Shown here: positions 1 to 9,489 of the stretch, in pieces | Layout of the letters: every line of letters begins with the position of its first letter | How positions within the stretch are numbered: position 1 is the first letter of the stretch | Source of the DNA: Streptomyces rhizosphaerihabitans | Lineage (GTDB): Bacteria > Actinomycetota > Actinomycetes > Streptomycetales > Streptomycetaceae | Length of the DNA stretch: 64,000 nt | Assembly (NCBI RefSeq): GCF_025399795.1 | Contig: NZ_JAODTZ010000001.1 | Span: forward strand, 186,001-250,000 | Direction: 5' to 3' | The notes under the pieces: generated by a model | What the model was told of the DNA's origin: nothing | The model's database searches: none | The model's input: only the letters and a program-made list of their open reading frames with translations | Program-made: the position numbers and the translations under genes

Positions 1-1
1 G

Positions 2-3000
2 GCACTCGGCTCGCCGCAGCAACGGGCCGTGCTCGTGGTGCTGCTCCTGCGCCGCGGGCGCGCGGTCGGTATCGGCGAACTCGTCGACGGCATCTGGGGC
101 CACGACCCGCCGGCCGGCGCCGTCCCCATGCTGCGCACCTATGTGTCGCGGCTGCGCAAGCTGCTGGAGTCCGAACGGAGCCCGGGCGCACCGCCCCGGC
201 TCGTGGTGTCCATCGGTGACGGATACGCACTGCGGACCGAGGAGATCACCAGCGATCTCGGCGAGTTCGAGGAAAGCCTGGCGCAAGCCGAGCGAAGCCG
301 CGCCCGGGGCGACAGCCGCGGGGCGGCCCGGCTGCTGAGCACCACGCTCGCCGGCTGGCACGGCGCCCCCCTAGCCGGCGTCCCCGGGCCGTTCGCGGAG
401 ACCGAACGGGCGCGCCTGGCCGAACGGCGGCTGGCCGCCCTGGAGTACCGGCTCCGCGTGGAACTCGAACTCGGCCGCCACGAAGCCGTGTTGCCCGAAC
501 TGGTGGCACTGCGCGCCGCGCAGCCGCTGCGCGAGGCCGTGTGCGAACTGCTGCTGGTGGCCCTGTACCGCTGCGGACGGCAGGCCGAGGCCCTGGAGGT
601 CTACGCGAGCACCCGCCGCACACTCGTGAACGAACTCGGCATCGAACCCGGCCCTTCCCTGCGGGCCGCACACGCACGGCTGCTGGCCGGGGACGCCGAT
701 CTGTCGCCGCCGCCGGTCCCGGTACCAGCGGCGGACACCGACGGCACGGACACCGAGGACGGCCCGGACACCGAGCCGGCGGACGCCCCCGACCGGGACG
801 AGCCGATGCGGGCCACGGGCGACGTACACCCCTCCCAGCTCCCGGCCGACCTGCCCCTGTTCACCGGACGTGACATCGAACTCGGCCAGGTGGACGCGCT
901 GTTGCCCGCCGAGGACCATCCGGACACTGCCGTCATCGGCCTCATCAACGGCATGGCCGGGGCCGGCAAGACCACCCTGGCCGTGCACTGGGCGCACCGG
1001 GTCGCCCACCGGTTCCCCGACGGCAGCCTCTATGTGAACCTGCGCGGATATGACCAGGGCGGCTCCGTCATGGAACCCTCCGAGGCGCTGGAAACGTTCC
1101 TCGTCGCCCTCGGGGTGGCCCCGCAGGCCGTCCCCGAAGGACTCGACGCGCAGGCCGCCCTCTACCGCAGCGTCCTCGCCCGCCGACGCATCCTGATCGT
1201 GCTGGACAACGCCCGTGACAGCGGGCAGGTACGACCGCTGCTGCCCGGCACACCGGGCTGTCTCGTCGTCGTCACCAGCCGCAGCCGGCTGACCGGGCTG
1301 GTGGCCGGCCACGGCGCCCACCCGCTGACCCTGGGCCCGCTGACCACCGGCGAGGCCCGCGCGATGCTCACCCGGCGCATCGGCGCCGCGCGGGTGGACA
1401 CCGAACCGGAGGCCGCCGACGCCATCGTCGAGCTGTGCGCCCGGCTGCCGCTGGCCCTCGCCATCGTCGCGGCGCGGGCCGCCCACCACCCCGGCTTCCG
1501 GCTCGCGGACATCGTCGGGGAACTCCGCGAGACCCACGGAAGCCTGGACGCGTTCACCGGCGGCGACGCCCACACGGACGCCCGCGCCGTCTTCTCGTGG
1601 TCGTACCACGCGCTGCCGTCCCCCGCCGCGGAACTCTTCCGCCGACTGTCCCTCCACCCGGGCCCCGACATCAGCACGGCCGCGGCCGCCGCCCTGGCCG
1701 CGGTGCCCCCGCGCCCGGTCCGCGCGCTGCTGGCCGAGCTCACCGGGGCCAGCCTGCTCGGTGAACACGCGCCCGGCCGCTTCGCCTTCCACGACCTGCT
1801 GCGCGCCTACGCCCGCGAACTGGCCGACACCGAGGACACCGAGGAGCGGCGCGGCGCTGCGCTGCGCCGCATGCACGACCACTATCTGCACACCACCCAC
1901 CACGCCTCCGCGATCATCAGCCCGCTCCGCGAGACCCTCCCCCTGCCGTCGAGCACAACGGACGGCGGCGCGGTGCGGTTCACCGGTCGGAGGAAGGCCA
2001 TGCAGTGGCTGCGCACGGAACGGCACGTCCTGCGCGCGGTCGTCGAGCACGCCGCCGCCCACGGCTACGAGGACCACGCCTGGCGCACCGCCGTCGGCCT
2101 CGACCTGTACTTCGACCGGCTCGGCTTCTGGCACGACCTGATGGAGATCAACAGTGCCGCGCTCCGGGCCGCCCGGGCCGTCGGCGACCGGATCGGCGAG
2201 GCGCACGCCCTGCGCGGTCTGGGGTTCTTCCACACCCGGTTCGCGCACTCCGCCGAGGCGCGGCGGGACCTCGGCCGCGCGCTGGAGCTGTTCCGGGCCG
2301 AGGGCGACGCGTTCGGCGAGGCACGCACCCGGCGCTGCCTCGCCTACCAGGCCAACGGTGAGGGCCGGTTCACCGTCTCGCTGGACCACTACGCGCACGC
2401 CCGCGAGCTGTACCTGGCCGAGGGCGACACGAGCAGCGAGGCCATCGTCCTCAACGAGGTCGGATGGACGTACATCCTGCTCGGTGAGCACGACAAGGCG
2501 CTGGAGCACTGCGAGAAGGCCGTCGCCCTGCACCAGGAGATCGGCGACCCGGTCGGCGAGGCCGCGGCACAGGACAGTGTCGGCTACGCCCACCACCAGC
2601 TCGGCCAGTACGAGGCCGCCGTCCAACGCTTCGAGCACGCGCTGGCGCTGTACCGGGAGGTCGACGACCACTATCTGGAGGCCGACACCCTGCGCCACAT
2701 CGCCGACTCCCGGCTCGCCGCCGGCGACCGGCTCGTACCGAAGTACTGGGACGCTCCGCAGCCGCCCTACCCGGCCCCGTTCTGGCGTGTACTGATTCAG
2801 AGCCGCGCGGCCCTGCCGGACCCGGAAGCCGAACCGTCCGTGTGCGCGCTGCCGCTGGCTCTGCGTCCTTTCGTGGACACCCCCGACGAGGTGGGCGTCG
2901 GGGCCCAGGCTTTCAAGGTGGGCGGTACCCCGTCCTGGGCGCAGGATCCCGAGTACTACAGGTGCGCGTGCGGCGCGGACTTGGTGTACGTCTGCCAGAT

Positions 3001-3160
3001 TCCTGAGGGTATGGACTTCGCTGTCCACCCCGGCCGGCCAGAACAGCCCTACAGCGTCAGGGCCGACACCTACTGGCTGTTCCTGGGCAACGAGGTCTAC
3101 CTGCTGGCGTGCCCGGCCCGCTGCGATCCGGCGGCCATCTGGCCGGTCAACCAGCACTGA
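2..3160 (+). CDS. SARP/AfsR-type regulator with DUF1963-like C-terminus (5' partial)
   Basis: A multidomain transcriptional regulator of the AfsR/SARP class, which usually activates secondary-metabolite or developmental genes. The reading frame is open to the left edge and codes for SARP-like sequence before the first GTG at 29, so the true start lies outside. Seen in order, numbering from codon 29: the end of a winged-helix DNA-binding domain, a bacterial activator domain (about 80-220), an NB-ARC ATPase with P-loop GMAGAGKTTLA near 308-318, and TPR-like helices (about 700-900). The last 140 residues do not look like SARP: they carry GGTPSWAQ, a CACGADLVYVCQ segment and an ACPARC end, resembling DUF1963 (YwqG-like). 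The TPR block seems cut short at this junction. Family assignment is firm; the tail assignment is by motif only. Confidence 0.88.
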   Translation, partial: ALGSPQQRAVLVVLLLRRGRAVGIGELVDGIWGHDPPAGAVPMLRTYVSRLRKLLESERSPGAPPRLVVSIGDGYALRTEEITSDLGEFEESLAQAERSRARGDSRGAARLLSTTLAGWHGAPLAGVPGPFAETERARLAERRLAALEYRLRVELELGRHEAVLPELVALRAAQPLREAVCELLLVALYRCGRQAEALEVYASTRRTLVNELGIEPGPSLRAAHARLLAGDADLSPPPVPVPAADTDGTDTEDGPDTEPADAPDRDEPMRATGDVHPSQLPADLPLFTGRDIELGQVDALLPAEDHPDTAVIGLINGMAGAGKTTLAVHWAHRVAHRFPDGSLYVNLRGYDQGGSVMEPSEALETFLVALGVAPQAVPEGLDAQAALYRSVLARRRILIVLDNARDSGQVRPLLPGTPGCLVVVTSRSRLTGLVAGHGAHPLTLGPLTTGEARAMLTRRIGAARVDTEPEAADAIVELCARLPLALAIVAARAAHHPGFRLADIVGELRETHGSLDAFTGGDAHTDARAVFSWSYHALPSPAAELFRRLSLHPGPDISTAAAAALAAVPPRPVRALLAELTGASLLGEHAPGRFAFHDLLRAYARELADTEDTEERRGAALRRMHDHYLHTTHHASAIISPLRETLPLPSSTTDGGAVRFTGRRKAMQWLRTERHVLRAVVEHAAAHGYEDHAWRTAVGLDLYFDRLGFWHDLMEINSAALRAARAVGDRIGEAHALRGLGFFHTRFAHSAEARRDLGRALELFRAEGDAFGEARTRRCLAYQANGEGRFTVSLDHYAHARELYLAEGDTSSEAIVLNEVGWTYILLGEHDKALEHCEKAVALHQEIGDPVGEAAAQDSVGYAHHQLGQYEAAVQRFEHALALYREVDDHYLEADTLRHIADSRLAAGDRLVPKYWDAPQPPYPAPFWRVLIQSRAALPDPEAEPSVCALPLALRPFVDTPDEVGVGAQAFKVGGTPSWAQDPEYYRCACGADLVYVCQIPEGMDFAVHPGRPEQPYSVRADTYWLFLGNEVYLLACPARCDPAAIWPVNQH

Positions 3161-3346
3161 CGCGTCAGCATCATCACCCCTGCCCCCCTCCCCCGCGGTG
3201 TCCAGGAACCACCACCGCGAGCAGCCGCGTACCGGGTGAATGTGCCGCTGACGATGCCTGTGATGCGGGCCTGCCCGCCGGTGGTGAAGGTGAGGTGGCG
3301 GAGGGGCACGACTTCACCGCGGGGCCGGATTGGGCACGGCGGGGGG

Positions 3347-4120
3347 CTACTTGTGTTTCCCGCTGCCCTTCGCGCCGCTCGCCCGGCCTTTTCCGGCCGC
3401 GTTGCCCGTGTCGCCTGCGCCGTTGCCGGAGGCGTCGGCGCTTCCCGCCTTGCCGTTGCCGGCAGGCCTGCTCGGCGCGGCGGTCGCCCGCGCCAGCTGC
3501 TCGGAACAGTATGCGGCGACCTTGCCCTTCCCGCCGGCGGCCGTGACGAGTCGCTGCCAGGCCGTTCCTTCGAGCGCTTTGCCGCGATCCTTGACCTGCT
3601 CGTAGGCGCGGCAGTGGGCTTCGGTGTCCTGGGCGGTGTCCTGGGCGGTGACCGGGCCGTCCGTCGGTCCGGGGACGCCGGAGGACGACGACGAGGCCTC
3701 ACCGCCCGGCTGGTCCGGGGCGACCGCCGACGGGTGCGCGGTACCCCGCTCGGCACCGTCACCGTCCGCGGACGAGCCGACGGAACCGATGGCCGCGACC
3801 GCGACTCCACCCAGCGTGAGACTGGCGAACACCACGCCGAGCGTTATCTTCACAGGACGCCTGGCACGCCGTTCCGCGGGCGGCCGCCAGTCGTCCCGGC
3901 GCCGGGTACGCGCCCGGTGCGCGCCTTCGTCATGGGCGACCCGGAAGGCGGCCAGGGCCCGTTGCTCGGCCTCGGGGTCGAGATGGCCTCCGCGCAGGAC
4001 ACCGCCCAGCTCCGTTTCCAGCGTGGCGGCGTCACGCACCTCCCACGGGTCGGACACGGCGCTGCCGGGGTGCGCACGTCGAAGGCCCGGAACTCCATCG
4101 CCGCCCAGCTGTTCACCCAT
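3347..4120 (-). CDS. Sigma-linked single-pass membrane protein, probable anti-sigma or accessory factor
   Basis: 257 residues with a cytoplasmic N-terminal half, one transmembrane segment near residues 95-120 (ITLGVVFASLTLGGVAVAAI), then a long extracytoplasmic Ser/Pro/Gly-rich part ending in a basic low-complexity tail. It lies 87 bp downstream of the ECF sigma gene in the same direction, which is the usual place for the partner of an ECF factor. The ATG at 4120 has a purine-rich site (GGAACGGAAG) just upstream. I see no zinc-binding HxxxCxxC anti-sigma motif, so it may be a membrane protein under the control of the sigma factor rather than its inhibitor. It converges with the SARP gene. Confidence 0.7.
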   Translation of the reverse strand: MGEQLGGDGVPGLRRAHPGSAVSDPWEVRDAATLETELGGVLRGGHLDPEAEQRALAAFRVAHDEGAHRARTRRRDDWRPPAERRARRPVKITLGVVFASLTLGGVAVAAIGSVGSSADGDGAERGTAHPSAVAPDQPGGEASSSSSGVPGPTDGPVTAQDTAQDTEAHCRAYEQVKDRGKALEGTAWQRLVTAAGGKGKVAAYCSEQLARATAAPSRPAGNGKAGSADASGNGAGDTGNAAGKGRASGAKGSGKHK

Positions 4121-4207
4121 GTCCGCTTCCGTTCCTGTTCGACCGGTTCGATTCGTTCGGCGTTCCGGGTCTGATGCCTGTCCATCGGTCGCTGTTGCCG
4201 GTGTCGT

Positions 4208-4867
4208 TCATTTCGACTCCCCCAGCGTTGGGGAAGCCTCATTCGTCACACCCGTGTCCGCTTCGCCGGCGACACCCAGCTGACGGGCGAGGCGTTTCAG
4301 ACCCCGGTGGGCGGCAGTGCGCACCGCTCCCGGGCGCTTGCCGAGGACGCGTGCGGCGGCGGGACCGTCCAGGCCGACGACGACCCGCAGAAGCACGGCC
4401 TCGGCCTGGTCCCGCGGCAGCCCGCGGACCAGTTCGATCGCCCGCTCGGTGGACAGGGACTCCAGGGCCTCTTCATGGGTGCTGTTCCGGCTGGGCAGGT
4501 CCAGTACGTCCTGTTCGGTCCCTCCTGCCCGGGGCCGTACGCGCTGGCGGCGCAGGTGGTCCAGCGCCCGGTGTCGGGCGATGGTCGAGGTCCAGCCGCG
4601 GAACCCGGACCCGTCCCCCTTGAAACGGCCGAGGTCACGGGCGATCTCCAGCCAGGCGTCGGAGGCCACGTCCTCCGCGTCGTCGCCGACCAGGCCGCGC
4701 AGATAGCCCAGCAGGCCCGGCTGCACGATCCGGTACGCGACCGCGAAAGCGGCCTCGTCGCCGTCCTGGGCCCGCGCGACCGCCGCGCCCAATTCCCCAT
4801 TGCACTCCCGTACACGTCGGGGTTGCCGTACCTGGCCCAAGACTGTCCTCGTTCGTACCGGGTTCAT
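4208..4867 (-). CDS. ECF-family RNA polymerase sigma factor
   Basis: Alternative sigma factor that redirects RNA polymerase, probably to an envelope or stress regulon. Region 2 is visible as LLGYLRGLVGDDAEDVASDAWLEIARD followed by FRGWTSTIARHRALDHLRR, and region 4 as LPRDQAEAVLLRVVVGLDGPAAARVLGKRPGAVRTAAHRGLKRLA (given here only as boundaries of the two regions). The frame is open back to an ATG at 4915. Conservation of the family begins only near LGAAVARAQDGDEAAF, so I chose the internal ATG at 4867, and a GTG at 4809 is also possible. It forms a unit with the membrane protein downstream. The upstream 170 bp are shared with a divergent DUF1877 gene. Confidence 0.85.
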   Translation of the reverse strand: MNPVRTRTVLGQVRQPRRVRECNGELGAAVARAQDGDEAAFAVAYRIVQPGLLGYLRGLVGDDAEDVASDAWLEIARDLGRFKGDGSGFRGWTSTIARHRALDHLRRQRVRPRAGGTEQDVLDLPSRNSTHEEALESLSTERAIELVRGLPRDQAEAVLLRVVVGLDGPAAARVLGKRPGAVRTAAHRGLKRLARQLGVAGEADTGVTNEASPTLGESK

Positions 4868-5089
4868 GGCGAGCGCATGCCGTCCGCCGTGCTCCGGTCG
4901 CATCGACGGCCCCATGGTTACCAGCGTCCGTGCTCACAGAAGTGTCACAACGCCGTGGACGCCCCTTGACGTCGTCACCGGTGCCCGCCACCCACCACCC
5001 CCCGCGCGCACGACTGTCGAGGTGTCTTCCCTCGAACGGGGTCCGTCGGACCGCGTAATGCTTCGGCGCCCTCGTGCGCTCCCTCTGGC

Positions 5090-5584
5090 ATGAGTACGTA
5101 CCTCCGTCTGCGAGCGGTCCCGCCCCCCGCACTGCGCAACAGCACGACCTGGCTTGAACGACTCTTCGAGGACGACTCGGAGACCGTCCGGCACCGGGTC
5201 GGCCGACACCAGGAAGAGTCGCTGGACGAGCGTTATCTGGACCAGGAACGCATCTACGCCGGCGCTCCCCCGCATGGTGCCGAAGACCGGCCCCGGACCC
5301 AGGTGGTGCTCGGTGGTCGGCCGGTGTTCCGCGCCGACAGGCACAAGCCGCCGTTCCTGGTGCTGACGGCGGCCCAGGCCCGTCGGGTGGCCAGGTTCCT
5401 GGCGATGGCCGACTTCGACGCGCTGTGGGATTTCGCCCGCGCCGAACTGCTGCCGCGCTACGGCGGTGTGACCGCGGAGCCCGAGACGTGGCATGAGTTC
5501 GCGGTGGCGCACCAGGAGTTGAGGGCGTTCTACGCACAGACGGCCGAGTGCGGGGACGCGGTGGTGAAGTGGCTGCCGACCTGA
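5090..5584 (+). CDS. DUF1877 (YfbM-type) family protein
   Basis: 164 residues matching the DUF1877 pattern: the N-terminal LRAVPPPALRNSTTWLERLF stretch, an acidic middle, LTAAQARRVARFL, and an aromatic-rich C-terminus. No enzymatic activity is known for the family and no catalytic residues stand out. Cytoplasmic, no signal or membrane segment. The ATG at 5090 gives the full family length. It is divergent from the ECF sigma gene and upstream of the amidase with a 177-bp gap, so it is probably its own transcription unit. Confidence 0.8.
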   Translation: MSTYLRLRAVPPPALRNSTTWLERLFEDDSETVRHRVGRHQEESLDERYLDQERIYAGAPPHGAEDRPRTQVVLGGRPVFRADRHKPPFLVLTAAQARRVARFLAMADFDALWDFARAELLPRYGGVTAEPETWHEFAVAHQELRAFYAQTAECGDAVVKWLPT

Positions 5585-5761
5585 GGCGCGCGAGCTGCGC
5601 GGGCCAGGAACCCGGCTCGCGGTGGTCCGCATCACCACAGCCCGATGCCCTGTGACGTTCGTCGGACGCGGTGCGCTGTGGAGGGCGGACACCTGTGTGA
5701 CAGGTGTGCCTCATGTGACTTTTTCTGTGGCCTTTCCGGGCCTTCTAGGGGTGGATACATC

Positions 5762-8077
5762 GTGGGTCGTCGTACGTCGCATGTGTACAGACCGCTGAGC
5801 ATGAAACGACGGGCGTGGCTGACGCTCGGTGCGCTGGTCCTGGGCGGCGGGGGTGTGGTGACCTACGCCGTCGCCAGTCCGTCCTCCGATCCTGGCGCGG
5901 CCCGCCGGGCCAAGCGCCCGGCGAAGGTGTACGACCTCGCGCTGAAAGGCGGCACGGGCGACAAGCGGGAGCTGCCGCGCACGGACACCGAGCAGTTCTC
6001 GATGCTCGGCGTCTCCTGGACGGGGGCGGCCAAGCGGCTCGACGGCACGGCGCAGGTACGCACCCGGAGCATCGAGACCGGCCGGTGGAGCGCCTGGCAG
6101 GACCTCGAACTGAACGTCGACCCGCTGGAGAACCCGGGCGCCGGAGTGCGCGGAGCGTCCGAGCCGTTGTGGGTCGGCCCCTCCGACGGCATGCAGGCGC
6201 AGGTCCTCCGCAAGAACGGCGCCGGCAGCTCCGCTCTGCCCAAGGGGCTTGAGGTCAACCTGGTCGACCCGGGGGTGATCACCGACGCCGAGACCAAGGC
6301 CGGCAGTACCGCCGCCGAGAAGGCCGCGTTCGTCGCCGATGAAAGTCCCGGCGCCACAGCATCCGCGCCCACCGACGGCACCACGGACGGCACCACCGCC
6401 ACCCCGACGGACGGCCAGACCGCCACGTCCCCGGCTGCGACGGACACCACGCCCGCAGCCACCGACTTCGTCCCGCCCTCCGCGTCGGAGTCCCCCGCGG
6501 ACTCCGTGCCGCCCTCCCCGAGCACGTCCTCCAGCGCGCCGCCCTCGGCGCCGCCGTCCACCGTGCCCGAACCGCCGATCGTCTCGCGCGCCGACTGGGG
6601 TGCCGACGAGTCGATCAGCCCCGAGGCGCCGGAGTACAACGCGGACGTGAAGGCGGTCTTCGTCCACCACACCGACGGGGCCAACGACTACTCCTGCGCC
6701 GACTCGCCGTCGATCATCCGGAGCATCTACGCGTACCACGTCCAGGTCAGCGGCTGGAAGGACATCGGCTACAACTTCCTCGTCGACAAATGCGGCACCG
6801 TCTTCGAGGGCCGCAAGGGCGGCGTCGACCTTCCGGTGTTCGGCGCACACACCTACGGCTGGAACCGGGAGTCCGCAGGCATCGCGGTGCTCGGTGACTA
6901 CACCACCACCAGCGCCACCAACGCGACGCTGGCATCGGTCGCCCGCCTGGCGGCCTGGAAGCTCGGCCAGTACGGCGCCGATCCCGCCGGAACCACCCAG
7001 GTCACGGCGGGAGCGGACCAGCACAACTACTTCAACACCAACTTCACCGCGGGCGGCAAGTACACCTTCCAGCGGATCTCCGGCCACCGGGACGGCTACA
7101 ACACGCAGTGCCCCGGCGGCCTGCTCTACGACCAACTGCCGACCATCCGCACCTGGGCATCCGGCCCGGTGCAGGGTCTGAAGGTCAGTTCGGTCGACGG
7201 CGCGGGCCTTTCGGGCTCGACGTACTACACCAAGGGCGGCATCACCGTCCGCTGGACGGCCACCACACCGGCGTCGTTGATCTCCAAGTTCGAGCTGCTG
7301 GTCGACGGCAAGAGCGTCGCCACCACCTCCGGCACCGCCACGTCCGCCGGCGCCACCCTGGCCCTGGGCAGCCACACCGTCGCCGTGCGGGCCGTGCACC
7401 AGTCCGGCAGGACCGCGACCACTGCCGCGCTGACCGTCGTCGCGGAGACGACGGCGCCGACCTTCACCACCAACCCGAAGGTCTCCCTGGGCTCCGGCAC
7501 CGTCAGCACCAGCGCCGTCCCGGTCGCCCTCGGCTGGAAGGCCACCGACGACAAGGCCCTGCGCGAGGTGAGGCTGCTGTCCCCCACCACCGCCACCTTC
7601 GGCCCGACCACCGCGAGTTCCAACCGCACCGCCAGGTCCGGCACCGCCACCACATGGTCGATGCGGGCCTACGACTACGCCGGCAACTACCTCACGTCCT
7701 CCCCCTCGTACACCCCGGTGATACTGCAGGAGACCGCCGCCGCGAAGTCCGGCAGCTGGACCACCCGCTCCTCCACCAGCTACCTCGGCGGGCAGTCCTA
7801 CTCCAGCGGTTCCAAGGGCGCCGGCCTCACCTGGACCTTCACCGGCCGCTCCGCCGCCTGGGTGGTCTCCCGCGCCGCCGGCTCCGGCCAGGCGTACGTC
7901 TATGCCGACGGCACCAAGATCTCCACCGTCGACCTGAAGTCGTCCACCAGCCTGTACCGGCAGGCGATCTGGACCAAGACCTGGTCCAGCAGCGCCAAGC
8001 ACACCATCAAGATCGTCGTGGTCGGCACCAGCGGCCGCCCCACTGTCACCACCGACGGCCTCGTCTACATCAAGTAA
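5762..8077 (+). CDS. Secreted N-acetylmuramoyl-L-alanine amidase (PGRP/amidase_2) with extra beta domains
   Basis: Cell-wall hydrolase that cuts the amide bond between N-acetylmuramic acid and the stem peptide. I chose the GTG at 5762 because AGGGGTGG lies 6 nt upstream; the ATG at 5801 (MKRRAWLTLGALVLGGGG) is the alternative. A signal sequence or membrane anchor is followed by a beta-type region (WSAWQDL), a Ser/Pro/Thr-rich linker, then the zinc amidase domain: RADWGADES, VFVHHTDGAN with the first zinc His, YNFLVDKCGTVFEGRKGG, and ISGHRDGYNTQCPG with the second His and Cys. The C-terminal 330 residues are Ig-like and lectin-like beta repeats. About 770 residues, long for the family because of these wall-binding extensions. 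Confidence 0.9.
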   Translation: MGRRTSHVYRPLSMKRRAWLTLGALVLGGGGVVTYAVASPSSDPGAARRAKRPAKVYDLALKGGTGDKRELPRTDTEQFSMLGVSWTGAAKRLDGTAQVRTRSIETGRWSAWQDLELNVDPLENPGAGVRGASEPLWVGPSDGMQAQVLRKNGAGSSALPKGLEVNLVDPGVITDAETKAGSTAAEKAAFVADESPGATASAPTDGTTDGTTATPTDGQTATSPAATDTTPAATDFVPPSASESPADSVPPSPSTSSSAPPSAPPSTVPEPPIVSRADWGADESISPEAPEYNADVKAVFVHHTDGANDYSCADSPSIIRSIYAYHVQVSGWKDIGYNFLVDKCGTVFEGRKGGVDLPVFGAHTYGWNRESAGIAVLGDYTTTSATNATLASVARLAAWKLGQYGADPAGTTQVTAGADQHNYFNTNFTAGGKYTFQRISGHRDGYNTQCPGGLLYDQLPTIRTWASGPVQGLKVSSVDGAGLSGSTYYTKGGITVRWTATTPASLISKFELLVDGKSVATTSGTATSAGATLALGSHTVAVRAVHQSGRTATTAALTVVAETTAPTFTTNPKVSLGSGTVSTSAVPVALGWKATDDKALREVRLLSPTTATFGPTTASSNRTARSGTATTWSMRAYDYAGNYLTSSPSYTPVILQETAAAKSGSWTTRSSTSYLGGQSYSSGSKGAGLTWTFTGRSAAWVVSRAAGSGQAYVYADGTKISTVDLKSSTSLYRQAIWTKTWSSSAKHTIKIVVVGTSGRPTVTTDGLVYIK

Positions 8078-8135
8078 CCCGAGCCCCGCGAAGACGAAGC
8101 GCCCCACGCCGACCGGCGCACGCGGTCCCCCAGCA

Positions 8136-8185
8136 CGAAGTCGGCCTTCACGATCCGGCGTACGCGGTCGTGAAGGCCGACTTCG
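8136..8185. repeat. 18-bp perfect inverted repeat
   Basis: Arms CGAAGTCGGCCTTCACGA at 8136-8153 and its exact complement at 8168-8185 around a 14-bp centre. It starts 58 bp after the amidase stop. It may act as a terminator for the amidase, but there is no T-run, and it overlaps the first readable codons of the decayed GNAT gene. Confidence 0.75.
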
Positions 8186-8559
8186 CAGTGACCGGGCCGT
8201 CGGACGAGGCAGCCTGCTTCTCCGTAGTGGAGCTGGAGTCGCGGGAGTTGGTCGGCGAGGCCCTGCTGTGGGGCATCGACACGCACAGCAGGACGGCTCG
8301 CGTCGGGATCTCCCTGCGACCGTCGTTCCGCGGCCGCGGGCTCGGCATCGATGTCCTGCAGGCGCTGTGCGAATACGGATTCGCCGTACGTGGACTGCAG
8401 CGCCTGCGGATCGAGACCCTCACGGACAACACCCCGATGATCGCAGCGGCGGCCAGGGCGGGCTTCACGCGAGAGGGCACGCTGCGACGCTCCGCCTGGG
8501 TGTACGGCGCGTACGCAGACGAGGCCGTCCTGACCTCCTCGCGAATGACTGGACGCCCC
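8170..8559 (+). pseudogene. Decayed GNAT (RimJ/RimL-type) acetyltransferase
   Basis: The reading frame from 8170 gives the C-terminal two thirds of a GNAT fold: FSVVELES, EALLWGIDTHSRTARVGI, the acetyl-CoA loop RPSFRGRGLGIDVLQALC, then IETLTDNTPMIAAAARAGF and EGTLRRSAWVYG. The N-terminal third is missing. At about 8532 the frame breaks: the expected ending LLANDW continues in the +1 frame while the original frame runs into meaningless sequence. Both losses argue for a pseudogene. It could still give a truncated peptide, but acetyltransferase activity is unlikely. Confidence 0.75.
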
Positions 8560-8730
8560 GGGCATGGACAGCAAGAACCGGGGCCGCAGGAGAGCAGACA
8601 CGAACAAGATCGGGCCTCAGGCCGGCAGGTGCGCCGGCCGTACCCGTTCCGGACCGTCCGGCCGTCACCGGCGGGGCCGTCTCCGGCATCGGCCCTGAGA
8701 CGGACGACATGCAGCGGCTCAGGACTCGTA

Positions 8731-8768
8731 CGACCAGGACGTACCGGTCTGCCGGTACGTCCTGGTCG
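8731..8768 (-). terminator. Strong hairpin terminator after the RDD gene
   Basis: Perfect 17-bp arms (CGACCAGGACGTACCGG and its complement) around a TCTG loop, 20 bp beyond the stop of the leftward RDD gene. No clear T-run, as is usual in Streptomyces. It also separates this operon from the rightward GNAT remnant. Confidence 0.75.
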
Positions 8769-8788
8769 GGCAGCGGGGGGGCAGACGC

Positions 8789-9352
8789 TCAGACGGTACG
8801 CCTGACGACGACCGAGCCGGCCATGGAGTCCACCAGGCTCTGCTTCTCGCTGCCGAAGACCTTGAACAGGTTGACCCAGGCGACGATGCTCAGCGTCATC
8901 CCGCTGAGGAAGCCCAGCACCACGCCGCCCAGCAGGAAGTTGCGGACGAACATGTCGCCCCAGGTCAGCCGGACGCCGGTGTCCTTCTTCACTATGCACA
9001 GGCCCATGATCTTCTGGCCCGGGTTCGCCGAGTCGGTGGACCAGGTGACCATGGCCCAGACCAGCCAGCCGATACCCAGGGTGACGACCACCAGCAGGAG
9101 GTTCAGCAGGTAGGCGCCGAAACGCGCGCCGGCGCCCACGCGCAGTTCCTTGGGCACGGTCTGCGCGATGTACACGGTGTAACCCGGCCCCTGGGCAGAG
9201 GCAAGGGGCGCGGCGTAACCGGCGGGCGCGGCGTAACCCGCGGGCGTGACCGGAGCGGGCCCGAAGCCCGGCGCCTGCGTCGGGGCCGGCGGGGTCGTGG
9301 CTTCGGTCGTGGTGTGAGCCGGGGTTTCGGCGGACGTCTTGTCCATGTTCAT
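8789..9352 (-). CDS. RDD-family membrane protein
   Basis: 187 residues. The first 70 are Ala/Pro/Gly-rich and disordered (TTPPAPTQAPGFGPAP). The rest is an RDD domain: RVGAGARFGAYLLN with the conserved Arg, the hydrophobic helix LLLVVVTLGIGWLVWAM, the polar stretch STDSANPGQKIMGL typical of the family, and a last helix pair. RDD proteins are small membrane proteins of uncertain, probably transport-related, role. The start at 9352 is set by GAGGAG 7 nt upstream; a second ATG lies two codons in. It follows the zinc-ribbon membrane gene by 137 bp on the same strand and probably shares its transcript. Confidence 0.85.
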   Translation of the reverse strand: MNMDKTSAETPAHTTTEATTPPAPTQAPGFGPAPVTPAGYAAPAGYAAPLASAQGPGYTVYIAQTVPKELRVGAGARFGAYLLNLLLVVVTLGIGWLVWAMVTWSTDSANPGQKIMGLCIVKKDTGVRLTWGDMFVRNFLLGGVVLGFLSGMTLSIVAWVNLFKVFGSEKQSLVDSMAGSVVVRRTV

Positions 9353-9489
9353 GGCATTACTCCTCAAAAGATCGAGATATTCAGGGGTGTGAAGAAAGCT
9401 GGGCGCGGTACGGATCCGGCAACGGCGGGTGCGGTGCGGCGAGAACTCACCGGACCGCTTCCCTCGGCCATCACAGCGGGAGGAGCCGA

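Noticed and set aside
371..3157. Long leftward reading frame opposite the SARP gene
   Set aside because: High-GC shadow: no domain, composition typical of antisense frames, and the plus strand codes for a clear regulator.
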